Below are positions 52,889 through 64,000 of a stretch of 64,000 bases of DNA, piece by piece. This DNA is from Ectobius pallidus (lineage: Eukaryota; Arthropoda; Insecta; Blattodea; Ectobiidae). Position 1 is the first letter of the stretch. The number at the start of each line of letters is the position of its first letter. A program made the translations under genes and the position numbers. The notes beneath the pieces were generated by a model. It worked only from the letters and a program-made list of their open reading frames with translations, did not search any database and had not been told where the DNA came from. The DNA lies in contig CAXKWD010000006.1 of the NCBI GenBank assembly GCA_964059195.1, positions 175,272,825-175,336,824 of the forward strand, read 5' to 3'.

Positions 52889-53400
52889 ATTTATTTATTT
52901 ATTTATTCTGCCAACTACAGGAATAAATCCCAATTACAGGTGGCGTAGCTTCGCCAATACGCGTTGTACAATATAAAAATACAATACAATAAATGAATGA
53001 ATGTGAGGATAAAAAAGAAAATAAATAAATGATTTATAATAACTACAATTAATTTAACAAGACAATCTAAAAACTAAGCCAATTCATATGGAATATATAA
53101 GTTAACATTTTATGAAGAAATCCTATGTACTGATTTAATGATAAGTCAAAATCCAGAAGAGCATTTTGAAGTGATAGAGAATTATATTGTTTACACATTT
53201 GAATTAAAGATGGACATCCTAATATTTTTTATTTAATGATAGGAATATATAACAATTCCCTATTCCTTAAATTTAATTGCACTACATTAAATTTAATACG
53301 TTTTAAAATTTCATTACTATCAATTATACCATTGATAATTTTATATAAGAATAACTGTTGCGCTACCAACCTTCTACCAATTAAAGTAAAAAATTAAATT
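52889..53400 (-). pseudogene. 5'-truncated jockey/CR1-type LINE
   Basis: Minus-strand translation from about 53397: LIGRRLVAQQLFLYKIINGI, then IKFNVVQLNLRNRELLYIP, then after one stop CPSLIQMCKQYNSL and LDFDLSLNQYIGFLH. This is the classic C-terminal tail of jockey/CR1-like ORF2 proteins. The 3' region ends in (AAATA)n (plus strand 52889-52907). At least one premature stop. Confidence 0.8.
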
Positions 53401-53588
53401 AATTTAATAAAGTATTATAAGAAATTCTATCAATTAAAGCAGATCTATCATATTTTTTAAAATATAAAAATATAAAGTCGTATTTGGTCCTTTTCATGGT
53501 CTTCATCATATTTCGGTAATATTTTTAATTTAACGTCATATTTCAGCTATACATTCAGTAAAGCAGCACATATACAGTGTACGTACTA

Positions 53589-53876
53589 AATAAAACTAAA
53601 CTCCGTGGCGCTACATCCCTGAAGGGACTTGGCCTACCACCCGACCGCTGCGTCATCTACCATAGGCAGCTGGCAGGATTGGGGGCATGTGGTCAGCATG
53701 CCGACACCCACGGCCTAATAGGTTTCTCTATCAAGTAGCTCCTCAATTTGAATCACGAGGCTGAGTGCATCCCGTTCCAGACCTCCCTACCTCAGAAAAA
53801 TCCGAGGAGGTACCGGGGATCGAACCCGGGCCGACGGATCTGTTGTCAGCGACGCTAACCACAAGATTACGCCGGC
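53589..53876 (-). mobile_element. tRNA-derived SINE (family 3), minus strand, with TSD
   Basis: Same family as 35493-35807: CGGCGTAATCTTGTGGTTAGCG head, CCCGGGTTCGATCCCCGG B box, tail (TTTAG)n. Flanks GTACGTACTA (53579-53588) and GTATGTACTA (53877-53886) form a 10-bp TSD with one mismatch. Confidence 0.87.
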
Positions 53877-54279
53877 GTATGTACTACATGGTCTAATTAA
53901 ATTTGACATTTATTTCATTAATTTGATGTTTATGCCCAATTAATAGGTAACTTAAATTTTAAAATTAATGCAATTGTTTATATGTTATAGGGATACGTAA
54001 GAAGAGAGCAAACAGGAGAAAATTCTTTAAAAATAAAAGTTCATTACATGAAAATTGTAAATCACCTGTAAAATTGTTAAAAAGTTATTATCTCATTCAA
54101 TTCGTGTGATGTAAGAATTTAGTGTCTTTAAACGTTTTGAATTGTAACATTTTTTTAAATGAGTTTCTTTACTTTTATTAGGTCATATTCAGGGTATTTT
54201 GGGACATATTTAGTCGATTTTAAGGGCATATTTACAGCTATATTTTCCACTTCTCTGGGTCATAAACATCCGAAACCTA

Positions 54280-54858
54280 CGCATGTGTATTGCCAACTTC
54301 CACTTCGAATAATATAATGCTTATTACTAGAGCTAAGATTCTCATTTGGCAAATACGTACATAAACGTGTTATAAAAATGATGGAATATGTAAATAACTT
54401 AAATAAGTATTTGAAATCATAAAAGTATGTAATGTCACACATTTAATAGCAAGTATTTGTGATTGACAATCATGTACATAGTTAACATTTACATAATTTT
54501 CTAAATTCTCTGGGGGTCATTGACGTCTGTCAGGGGGAAAACGACCTATCAACATCACATGATGTAACGAAGGTAAATTTTCCTTAGAAACTTCTCTCAG
54601 GAGGATCAATAATACCTCCATTTACAACTTAACAAAGATTAAACATTTGTGTAGTTATACAACGTATGCTACTTTTGACAAGATTCATTAAAAACTGCCC
54701 TCAATTTGGAGAAAAGATTCCATGTCTTATACTACAGTTAATTGGAATCTTTGGTAAAAACTCATTGAGCAGAGGTTTCTTTAGCTGTTGATGCGGTCAT
54801 AGTCACCTTAATTCACCTGTAGTGCAATTCAATACAATTTAAATATTCATTTTTTGTA
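54280..54858. other. No recognisable gene or element
   Basis: AT-rich with no sustained frames. Confidence 0.4.
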
Positions 54859-54866
54859 GTTTATTA

Positions 54867-55356
54867 AGTGCCAGTATGGTACTTTATGAGATTGTGTGTG
54901 GGGACGAAAAATGTCTGTCCGTCTGTCCGTCCGTCCGGGTGTCTGTACGTGCCATACCTCAAACACGCTTTTTCGGATTTTCATGAAACTTGGAAAAAAC
55001 ATTTTATTCCTTGGGAAGAACCCTATTGATATTGAACCAAATCGGTTCACCGGTACCGGAGTAATGCCCAATTTTCTAATAGAAAGGCGCCATATCTCAA
55101 ATACGCTGTATTTGATTTCCATGAAACTTGGTATATGCATTTATGACGTCCATGAGAAGTGTCCTATTGAATTTGTACCTAATCTGTTGACCGGTACCGG
55201 AGTAAAACCTAATTTAGTGTCTATTTTAAAGACGCGGTAACACAAATACACTTTACCGGATTTTTATGAAACTTGGTGTACCAAGTTTCATGGAAATCCG
55301 ATACAGCGTATTTCAGCTATGGCGCCTTTCTAATATAATTTATTATAATAGACACT
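54867..55356. mobile_element. MITE family F cluster ending in an inverted junction at the gap
   Basis: The left end (TTA)AGTGCCAGTATGG is followed by three partial F cores. 55065-55130 (ttctaatagaaaggcgccat...tttccatgaaacttgg) recurs inverted at 55270-55340 (ccaagtttcatggaaatccg...atggcgcctttctaat). The contig ends here inside the inverted repeat. Confidence 0.75.
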
Positions 55357-55556
55357 NNNNNNNNNNNNNNNNNNNNNNNNNNNNNNNNNNNNNNNNNNNN
55401 NNNNNNNNNNNNNNNNNNNNNNNNNNNNNNNNNNNNNNNNNNNNNNNNNNNNNNNNNNNNNNNNNNNNNNNNNNNNNNNNNNNNNNNNNNNNNNNNNNNN
55501 NNNNNNNNNNNNNNNNNNNNNNNNNNNNNNNNNNNNNNNNNNNNNNNNNNNNNNNN
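55357..55556. other. Assembly gap, 200 N
   Basis: Exactly 200 N, a round placeholder length. The sequence to the right starts mid-transposase, matching 21173 onward. Confidence 1.
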
Positions 55557-55894
55557 TTATCAATAACCAAGACTGAGTGAGGAGAAAGATTTGGAATTAG
55601 TCTTTCCTTTAGCCACTGCTCGTAGTTATTGAAATCCATGTCCCCATGATAGTCCCCTGTTTTTCTGTGTGAAATGAATCTCAAATAAGCATTGGGCACA
55701 AAGCCATGCTCTCCTCCAGCGTGAATTATAATAAGCCGTTGTCCTTTCGAAACTGGTGAGAAGAGTCCACTCAGCGATTCGTCACTCCAGGCACATGGTG
55801 TAGTATGTGTTGTGTGAAGGTAGGTTTCATCAATGTACACTATTGAACGCCCTTCAGTCCTATACTGATATGAATAGACCTTAAATAGGCACAT
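55557..55894 (-). pseudogene. Transposase catalytic part, second copy, cut by gap
   Basis: Retains IVYIDETYLH (first D) and SVLVID (second D). The remainder is unresolved. Identical to the first copy over this range. Confidence 0.88.
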
Positions 55895-56502
55895 CTGAGG
55901 GACTTTATTCTCTGTTGTTCCACAAGAATTTTTCTATTATTTCTTGTTTTCCTCCACCGAAAACCAATATGTAAAATAATTTTCCTGAGTGTAGAGATGC
56001 TACCCTGAAAGTCAATTTTTTCTTTTAGTCTTGAGTGTATTTTTTTTAAAGTCGGTCTCTGCTTTTCTTCAATATAGAAATTATTAATTGTTCGTCGGAC
56101 TACTTCTTCGTTAAAATTGTCAGGAGATGATTTCTTCGAGGTACGTATTCTTTCTTTATCAGGGGTAGAAAAAGAATTAGAAGCTCTTTCTTCAATACTT
56201 TTGGCCTCTTTCACGATTCGCTTCACAGTACTAATGGATACACCTGTAGCTGTTGAAACCCTTTTATATACAGATGCACGCTGACCCCTCACATCCCGAA
56301 AATATTTATATACATTATACACTACTTCTCTTGTCTGCGAATGAATAACTTTACTCCCTCCCAGTTTACTATGAATCGGAGGCATGTTGCAAAAGTCTTG
56401 CGCACAACTGCACTCACCTGAAGCACTGTCTGTTAGGCACCGCAACAAGAGATGTTCCTTCTTCCGAGACCTGTGTACTAATAAACAACCACCCCTTAAC
56501 AT
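55840..56502 (-). pseudogene. Transposase N-terminal part, second copy
   Basis: Identical 220-codon frame to 21456-22118, with the same frame break relative to the catalytic part. Confidence 0.88.
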
Positions 56503-56580
56503 GACAATTTTTCTATAGTGGACTCGTCTGTCTACGGCGCATCTTTCTGAGCAGTGTCAGACAGAAATAATACTACTGTA

Positions 56581-56772
56581 GGTGGGAGGACAATATTAGG
56601 ATAGATTTAAGGGAAGTAGGATTTGCGAGGGATGATTGGATGGAGTTAGCAAAGAATAGGGTTGAATGGCGGGCTCAGGTAAGCGCGGCAATGAACCTTC
56701 GGGTTCCATAAAATAGATAATATTCCTTTAGCTTGTTCAGGAATTGTCTATTGCCATTGAGTAAGTAAGAAT
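56581..56772 (+). pseudogene. LINE 3' end, second copy
   Basis: Copy of 22197-22388, ending attgagtaagtaag. Contains WR.QVSAAMNLRVP. Confidence 0.85.
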
Positions 56773-57644
56773 GCTAGGAGGAAATTTTTTCGAGGTGAAA
56801 CTTCATAATATGGCATTGTTCTAAAGTTTGTAAGCGCATCTCCTGTCTGGAAGAGAAACTTAGGAGATATTCGCACAAAGAGTAACAGCCGGACATCATC
56901 TGGCCTTCATTATCATCTTCATCCCATCCTCGCTTTGTTTAGAGTGAATGTTATGTGTTGTATCGGAGGTGGCCCGGCGTAGAGCTGATCCCTCACCCGA
57001 GGAGGCCCTATCTTGTGTTTGTGATCAATAGATAATCCATCTCCCCATATATGATGTAAACTGCGAGTAAGAAAGGAAGACATATTTATATAAAGTGTTC
57101 CCGGATTCATTATTTTAGGAGAAAAGCGACAGACATTTTACATTCCATTGCAAGAGTGTTTATGATAATACGAGAGGTCATTCACCCTGGAGACAGCAAT
57201 TAGTAGTTAACAAGGAATGATGCAACATCTCATTAACAGACAGTTTAACAGCTTCGTCTGTGACTTTTATCAGCTGCAGGAAATGTAAACAGTGAACCCT
57301 TTCTTTGGATTCTTTACTTCGACTAAGAAAATTACAAAAGCCACCTTTCCCAGGTCTATGGTAATATTTATTACCAGGGCCCGGATTTTGATAACATGTC
57401 ATAACGTTGCCCACTAGTACAGATATTCTGATCAAGACTCGTAGATTATAAAAATGACAACTTTTAAGCATTTTCCCACAGATTAATTTTTAAGTATTTT
57501 TTTTTTTTAATTTAATGTCATGATTTGACCATTTTTTGACCATTTTACGTTCTTTTTTCCCCTCCATTTCATTTTTCTAGGTAGCTTTTTAATTTAAAGT
57601 CATTATCTTCTCATTTTGTGTTGTTTCTTGCGTTATATAGAGTA

Positions 57645-58506
57645 CTAGGTTAAAAGACCAGGCGTCGCTCGGGTTTTGTATTTTGTAATTGGAAATTAAC
57701 TTATGAAGGATTTTCAATTTTAAATTCTAGGTCCTTATATAGGCATTTATAATTTGAAATAGGAAGAACGACTTATTACACTCAAACTATTCCCTCAGAA
57801 AACGCTTGATATAGTTTTTTATGGCTCATAGAGGATCTAGAATTTTGCATCCCATCGCTTGTACAGTGCACAGCAAGCCTGGTAGAGGTTTAAATAAGAA
57901 GAAACAGAAATTCCTGTAACATAAAATTGTAATATCGAGGCGGGAAATTTCCCACTCTTATGTTACCATAAAGACGTTTTGGGGATGAAATTAAACAGAA
58001 AGCATTATCACTTTCATACTTTTCTCTCCAAAAACCTGCGATATAATATAATAATATACACATTACCATACCTCGTTTTGTTTTCTCTATGTCCAGGGTA
58101 GAGAAAGTTATGTGATTCCATTATTTTAGTGGATTTCATTCTGTAATATTTATTTATAACATGAATTATTTTGATAACTTCTCTTATTTGTCAAAAGTGC
58201 ATTTCAATTGTTTTTTCCAAGCCAATCATATAAAATTTGGCAACAATATATTCTGTGATTTGGAATTGATAATTCTATGTAAAAAGGGATTAAGTATTTT
58301 CAAAAACATTTAATTTTTGGCATTTAGAATCAGAATTTTTCAGAATCCTTTCTTAGTGAGCACCTACATTATGAAACGAAGGTACTGTCAAAATTCCAAG
58401 TCTGTATAGTTTAGGCTGTACGTTGATTCCTGTCAGTCAGTCAGTCAGTCAGTCAGTCAGTCATTCATTCAGTCAGTCAGGACAAAGCCTTTTATATATA
58501 TAGAGA
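57645..58506 (-). mobile_element. Helitron family A, second-copy duplicate
   Basis: Copy of 23261-24122 (CTAG at 57645-57648, 5' TC at 58505-58506). Confidence 0.88.
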
Positions 58507-58654
58507 TTTGTGCATTTGCTTATATTCAATAGCCTACTATCAGAACTCTAAATAAGTTTAAATAAATAAATCTTATTATAATTTTAATGTAGGTAACTTA
58601 CAGAAAGACGGTGTTTGCTGTTTTGCATTTAACCGTAGTACTTAACTAATTTAC

Positions 58655-59035
58655 TTTTTCCTGTAACCCCTGTGGTGGGGCATAGAGCCTCGAAGTGGAG
58701 GTTTCATTACCTACACTAATTTTGTTACGCTTATTTTCCGAGAGAGGGCAGAGTGACAGGTGGTAAGCCCATCGCCTCTCAACCCCCTCCAGAAACTAAG
58801 GAATTACTTGGACGTGAAAGGGCCGAGAAATTTTATCCAGAGGCTCTAATTTAGGCTTGGAGTTCTTTAACCTGCCGTAAATCTACGACACGCCCCCCCC
58901 TAGCTTAAAGTCCCTCCCGGAGGACTCCGTGCCCAGGATTTTTACGTCCCGAAAAATCCATTGACCGCGGCCGGGTTTGATCCCGCGACTTCCGGAGGCG
59001 GGCACGCTACCTCTAGACCACCGCGTTCGACTTGG
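58655..59035 (-). mobile_element. tRNA-derived SINE (family 1), second-copy duplicate
   Basis: Copy of 24271-24651, including the GGTGGTCTAGAGG head. Confidence 0.82.
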
Positions 59036-59358
59036 TAGTAATAATCTAATTACAAACCTATAATTGGGTCAACAACATAAATGTAGAATAGATACAAATC
59101 TGACGAATAAATTAGTATTTTCATACAAATTTCTGGGTCTTTTTGCTTAGTTTTTGGGGTCATTCGTTTGTATCTTTACGGTCTTTTTAAAGCTCATTTT
59201 TAAGTATATTTAGGTCATCAACATATGGGCCCTGATTATTACTACTCGACTTATAAGTCCGACAATTGAACACAAACAATTACTGCTTCGCAACTGTCTA
59301 ATGTTTATTGTTGAACACGTGAGTAGCGAAAACAAATGATTAGGCTACGTTATTTATT

Positions 59359-59470
59359 CAGGGTTGCCAGATCAGAAACGTAGAACAGTCGTACCAATAT
59401 CCGAAAATAGTCGTATGCTAGTTAAAACCGTCGTATACTTTGTGATTTTTCAGTGTAATGAACGTATTGC

Positions 59471-59543
<73 letters not shown>

Positions 59544-60315
59544 TAGTATATTACGATACAAGTGTCGTAAGCGGTGAATACGGATCGAGGAAAGAGTTTG
59601 AAAAAACGAGGCGCTTATGTTTATACACTACTGAAAACGGATGCTATATTTCAGAAAACGATTCGCATAATATGTTGGTTGTTATGGGAACCGAATATTT
59701 GTCCTGTTAAAGTCGCCACAAACTGGGGGGCCTTGGTTCCGGTCTTCCACAAAGGCTTGTAAAATGATGGTTTTACTTACGGCACTTGTGCTTTTTGTAA
59801 TTTTTACCGCACGGAGATTTCATTTGTTCTCATAGCAACCAGATTGCGTGCGGGAATGTCAAGTTACGATCCACGGCTACAATATTCGTAAGTACCAATA
59901 ATTAGTACGTCGTGCAAAAAATTAATAATCGGTATTGTGCCCCATATATACGTCATGTAAGTTTTAATAAATCATCCAATTTGCAAATGGTTAGGCGTGT
60001 TTCATTATCTTCCGGTGTGGTATATTTGATTAAATAGGCCTACAATAAAATTAAATAAACAGTAGTTGTAATTATTGCAAAGGCACAGGACTGCTTTGAT
60101 TTTAACAACATGCTTACAACAAAAACCACGAGAAAACGAAAAGCTGGATGCATATCAACATTTAAAATTCGTCAGTAGATTGATTAAAAATTATAAAACG
60201 CTATGTTAAATATAGTCGTACAAATAGTCGTACGACTCATGATTGCGTCGTACGTCGTACAAATCTACGAAATAGTCGTATGTGTACGACTATAGTCGTA
60301 CGTATGGCAACCCTG
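59359..60315. mobile_element. hAT-like element with AGTCGTA repeats, second copy
   Basis: Copy of 24975-25928 and 3 bp longer because of one extra TAA in the internal array (59473-59543). Confidence 0.9.
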
Positions 60316-60955
60316 TATTTATTACAAATTTATACGAAACAGTTTTACGTAATGCTGTTACGTTCGAAAAAATCAGCAACAATTAAGTCACTGCTGTCTG
60401 GATACTACTAATGAATTGTTCCGAAGAGGAATAATGGCGGCAGATAACCGTGGATTCTTAACCAGGCCAAATCGTCGGTGCAACAGTTTACCGTCTAATC
60501 ATGGTTATTGTTGACAAGTAAACGGGCATCCTGACAGAGGTCGATGCAATTCGTCAATAGACATATTTCTGGAAAATATAGCTTTTGTATTCAGGGACCT
60601 CAAAATGTGTATTTATGTTGAAAACGCGACTTGGGATGTGACAGAAGAGCACCTGAGAACTCTGACAAACGCGTGACGTAACGTGCATCTCTATTGTTAT
60701 CCAGACTTTTGTTATTGCACAAGGGCAACGTAGTTTGCATTAGTGTAACTGTAGCAAAATTCGTGTAGTAGACAATTTATTGTTGAAAAGTCTTAATGAT
60801 TTCCTCCATGCAGAATAATCATGTGGAGGTCAAATAACTTCCAGAATTAAGTGATTTCGTATTAGGGCGCTGTTTCATAGAAATTCTAAACTAGTTATCA
60901 TGAAAAACATTAGTTAATATTATTAGTTATGAGTTCATGGCTCTAAACTATTAAT

Positions 60956-61473
60956 TAGGGATGGGTCGATACCATAATTTCTCGATAATCGATACCTTCA
61001 ACATTTCCAGTTTCAATAAATAGGTACATTAAAAATTAAAAGTTGAGAGAACTGTGTAATACCAACCAAATTAATTAAGTCTGCATATTTAATGAGACAA
61101 AATTTAATATCATCAGTAGCCTATAATTATTTTTAAACTCTACATTAAAACTAAACGTTTGACAGGAAACGGAACAATTAAGAATCTCTTCTGCTTGGAT
61201 TTTAAAAGTCGGAAAGTCTTTATTTATGACTAGACAAAAGCCACAGAGTGGTTTTTTCCATTTCAAGGAGAAATAGAAGTATTTACTATATTCAGTATTT
61301 ACTATATTCAGTAAATTACTAAAAGCAGAAAGAGATACCGCATTTCCTTAAATTGCAGACTTGCCAAAGTATCGAAAAAGTACCGAGCGAGTTTTCGGAA
61401 GTAGCGCTCGATGCCGATACTATGCAAGTATCGAGAGTATCGAGGTATCGAAAGTATCGAGGACCCATCCCTA
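60956..61473. mobile_element. hAT-like MITE with TATCGA arrays, second copy
   Basis: Copy of 26569-27086 with the same CTATTAAT duplication. Confidence 0.9.
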
Positions 61474-61559
61474 CTATTAATAAATGTTAATAAACTGTTT
61501 GGTCCCTATAATGGAGAGGTAAAAACTACGAAAGGGAGAGAAAAAATAAACTGTTATTA

Positions 61560-61928
61560 AGTGCCAGATTGGTACTTTATGAGATTGTATGGTGGACGGG
61601 AAATCTCTGCCTGTCCTCCGTGTATCTGTACGCGCGATACCTCAAATACGCTTTATCGGATTTTCATGGAACTTGGTATACGCATTTATAACGTCCATGG
61701 GAAGAAGCCTATTGATATTGGACCAAATCGGTTGACCGGTGCCGGAGTAATGCCCAATTTAGTGCCTATTTTATGGTAATATATTAGACAATTTATCAAA
61801 TGCAAAGCAGTTCTCATGACAACATATTTTTTACAGTGTTCACATACGGCTTTGGAAGTTGAAATACAGTTAGCTTTGACAAATAACACTACCCACATAT
61901 TGCTTCACATCTGCTTATCAAACTAGAA
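61560..61928. mobile_element. MITE family F, second copy of 27173-27541
   Basis: Starts AGTGCCAGATTGG; same truncated right end. Confidence 0.75.
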
Positions 61929-62180
61929 TATGTAAGTAAGGTTCAGTGATAAGATGGTAACTGATACTAACTGAAGATATTTTTTTGTTTCAGGTCGACT
62001 GCTTGATCGTTATCAAATGCTGGAAATACACTGGAACACCAAAATCGGTGAGTCAACCATCTCACATTCATATGTGACTAAATTAATTTTATAATGTCAT
62101 TGGCCATTTAAAAGTATTGAAGCTAAAAAGTGAAGGAATTTTCTATCCACTTCAGGGAAATTCTGTAATTAATTAACTAT

Positions 62181-62909
62181 TAGGGCAAGGCGTTTGATGA
62201 GTTAGCATCTTTTTTACATGAAGGTTAAAAGATAGCTCGAATATAGGCCTATATATAAATATGTTTCATGAAATAACTGATTAAATAACTGCAATTTTTT
62301 TTCAGTTTTCGTAATTTTCAAGAGATAGGTCATTTCTTGGCAATTGTTAGGTCATTTTCGGCATTTTTAGGTCATTTTCGGCACTTTTAGGTATTTTCGA
62401 CGTTTTAGGTCATGTATCAGTGGAGGTAGAGAGGAGCTTTACCATGTACAAATCGTTTCTTTCAGACAATAGACAATCGTTTTTATTTGAGAATCTCTGC
62501 CAAGTGTTCATAGTTCATTTTAATTCAGGTTTATTGTAAACACCATAAGTAGTTCGTCTTGTAGCAGTAAAAAAATTGTCTTTCTTTTTAAATGACACAT
62601 ATTTGCTAGGGGCAATTTGATGGGCATGCCAGTTCAGAAAGAATTTATTTTTCGCTAAGGGTGTCCAAGTAGTAGGCCTATAACAAGTAGTTCTTTAGTA
62701 ACAAAATAAGTATGTTTCATATTGTAAATTCATACATAATGCTATGTCAATTGTTCCTAGTATATCATTTCATAAAAAAAACTAATTACAATTAATAATA
62801 GTAAACATATTGGTCATTTTTCTGTCATTTTTCACTATTTTTAGGTCATAAATGCATTTTTATTTTGCGTTTTTTTCACTATTTTATGGTCATTGAATGC
62901 CTTGCCCTA
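62181..62909. mobile_element. hAT-like element with TTAGGTCATTTT repeats, second copy
   Basis: Copy of 27794-28522. Carries the single substitution that I found between the duplicates (62204). Confidence 0.87.
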
Positions 62910-63363
62910 TTAATTATATAGCCTATCTCGGTCTGTTTGTACAAAAAGGAAGAGCAAACTGAAATAGTCAATAGCATTGGGTTCTGTGAAGACATTAAGA
63001 CAACAATTACAATAGGACAGGAAGCAGCAATTGTCTGCGGGTGGTACTGAGGCTGCAAATGTTACGTAAACGATAAAAAACCTTCCCCATGACCTTGGAG
63101 TATGGGAAGCTGAGTGCATAACAGTCAAGCCAAGCCATAAGTCACAGTTCAAGGCAGGTGATTCACTATCATCCCTACAACATGTCTTTATTTATATAAA
63201 AATATTAATTTTTCGCATCATGATTCCATCCAATGTCGTACAATGTCTTCCTGGTTTAATATTATCTTTAATAATAATATTTCTTAAATCAGAATAACCT
63301 GTTGGGAAGTATATAATTTGCATAACAACTTCATTACATTACGATTGAAATGCTTTCTTATTA

Positions 63364-64000
63364 CTTCCTCTGCCCGTACCATTGGTAGCCTATACGTAGA
63401 GGAAGTATTGTTTTCGATCCCCAAAATCGAAGTTGAGTTTTTAGCATAAATACACGTTTTGAGGCTCCCGGAATCCAAAAATACTATTTTCGGAAACATG
63501 TCTGTGTGTGTGTGAACAGGCTAGCTCCAGAATGGAAAATCTATGAAAATCATATTTTATGTTTGGGTCAGGTACCTTCTGAAGATGTGACACAAAGATT
63601 GGCGACAAGTTTCTCTTATTTTTAAGAGTATTTTACATGAAGATATTTTCGTTTTTCGCGATTTCCGTTTAACTGATAATTTTCACAAATACCAATATTT
63701 CTGAGTGATCCTTTTTCAATCTATTTATAAATATAACATGAACAACATAATCCAGAATCTTAGGATTATTTGCAGTATAATTTTTTTAAATTCATAACTT
63801 GTTAAATTTTGAAAATTTTTACATTATATTAAAAAAACTATTAAAATTACATCAATGACTCTAGAGAGTGTTGTCCAATAATATCAAATATACTTGCGTT
63901 CAAAATTTCATTGCATTATGCTAATAAATGTTTGAGTTATCAGGGAAACGGCACTTCAGTGCACAAAATTTGGCTGCCATTTTGTAATGATAATTAGCCA
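63364..64000. mobile_element. Repeat family E, second copy, runs off the window
   Basis: Copy of 28977-29613, starting TTA|CTTCCTCTGCCCGTACC. Confidence 0.65.

Larger units (their letters stand above)
52777..54276. mobile_element. Possible DNA transposon with GATGTTTATGAC ends
   Basis: GATGTTTATGACATGTCATATTTTTA (about 52777) and, inverted, GGTCATAAACATC (ending about 54271) enclose a LINE fragment and a SINE. Subterminal GTCATATTT words occur near the right end (53475-53560, 54180-54240), as in the hAT families here. No clear TSD, so this is tentative. Confidence 0.4.
55557..56578 (-). mobile_element. DD88E-type transposon, second copy, truncated by the gap
   Basis: Same right inverted terminus (...ATACTACTG|TA at 56578-56580) as 20255-22194. 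The left 918 bp, including the glutamate-containing block, fall in or beyond the gap. Confidence 0.93.
57375..59234. mobile_element. hAT-like element with nested Helitron and SINE, second copy
   Basis: Copy of 22991-24850 with the same termini and the same TSD mismatch. Confidence 0.85.
55557..64000. repeat. Second copy of 21173-29613 (about 8.44 kb, near-identical)
   Basis: The offset is +34384 up to the (TAA)n array and +34387 after it. In the stretches I compared I found only one extra TAA triplet and one substitution (T at 27817, A at 62204). It starts at the gap and runs off the window end, so the true length is unknown. Confidence 0.97.

Noticed and set aside
55266..55580. Frames running through the N gap
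   Set aside because: Translation of unknown bases.

Overview
This looks like a gene-poor stretch of an animal nuclear genome, most likely an insect. It is AT-rich, with no operons and no bacterial-type coding density. It is packed with Helitrons, hAT, Tc1/mariner, PIF-like and LINE/SINE debris, and it has long (TAA)n/(TTA)n microsatellites. The palindromic octamer TAGGCCTA is conspicuously frequent; from memory this fits cockroach-like (Polyneoptera) DNA, but that is inference. I could not identify any convincing host protein-coding gene, rRNA or functional tRNA. Nearly every longer open frame falls inside a transposon or is a chance frame in a repeat. All element boundaries below come from reading terminal repeats and target-site duplications (TSDs) by eye.

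Layout, first half. At 0.7-1.3 kb one tRNA-derived SINE sits inside another. At 2.0-4.9 kb there are two hAT MITEs (8-bp TSDs) and non-LTR (LINE) 3' fragments. At 5.6-10.4 kb there are MITE copies, mariner remnants, a Helitron-like piece and a TA/CA-loop hairpin. At 11-19.3 kb there are AT-rich low-complexity blocks, SINEs, a hAT and Helitrons. At 20.25-22.2 kb a nearly complete 1.94-kb Tc1/mariner-superfamily transposon, with an unusually long D-to-E catalytic spacing, has inserted at a TA inside a LINE tail. At 23-28.5 kb there are four hAT-type elements, one carrying a nested Helitron and SINE. At 30.2-31.9 kb a composite element carries a 611-bp palindrome with 21-bp tandem repeats in its arms and mariner ends at its core.

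Layout, second half. At 32.2-33.3 kb a PIF/Harbinger-like MITE hosts a hAT. At 34.3-36 kb there are a Tc1 derivative, a SINE and a LINE tail. At 36.3-41.2 kb there are a hAT, a Helitron within a Helitron, a pogo/Tigger-like MITE and a mariner fragment. At 45-49.2 kb a local duplication has one arm that supplies the empty site for a hAT inserted in the other. At 50.3-51.9 kb a LINE open reading frame is split by a Tc1/mariner-like element. At 52.8-54.3 kb there are a truncated LINE and a SINE.

A 200-base N gap lies at 55,357-55,556. Everything after it (55,557-64,000) is an almost perfect second copy of 21,173-29,613. I found only one substitution and one extra microsatellite triplet. This is either a very recent segmental duplication or an assembly/haplotype artefact.

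The elements are layered. LINE tails are the oldest substrate, DNA transposons and SINEs are inserted into them, and Helitrons are often nested inside those. The nesting gives a usable relative chronology. The main candidates for something undescribed are the DD88E transposon at 20.25-22.2 kb, the palindrome with 21-bp repeats at 30.4-31.0 kb, and several non-autonomous families with characteristic subterminal motif arrays.
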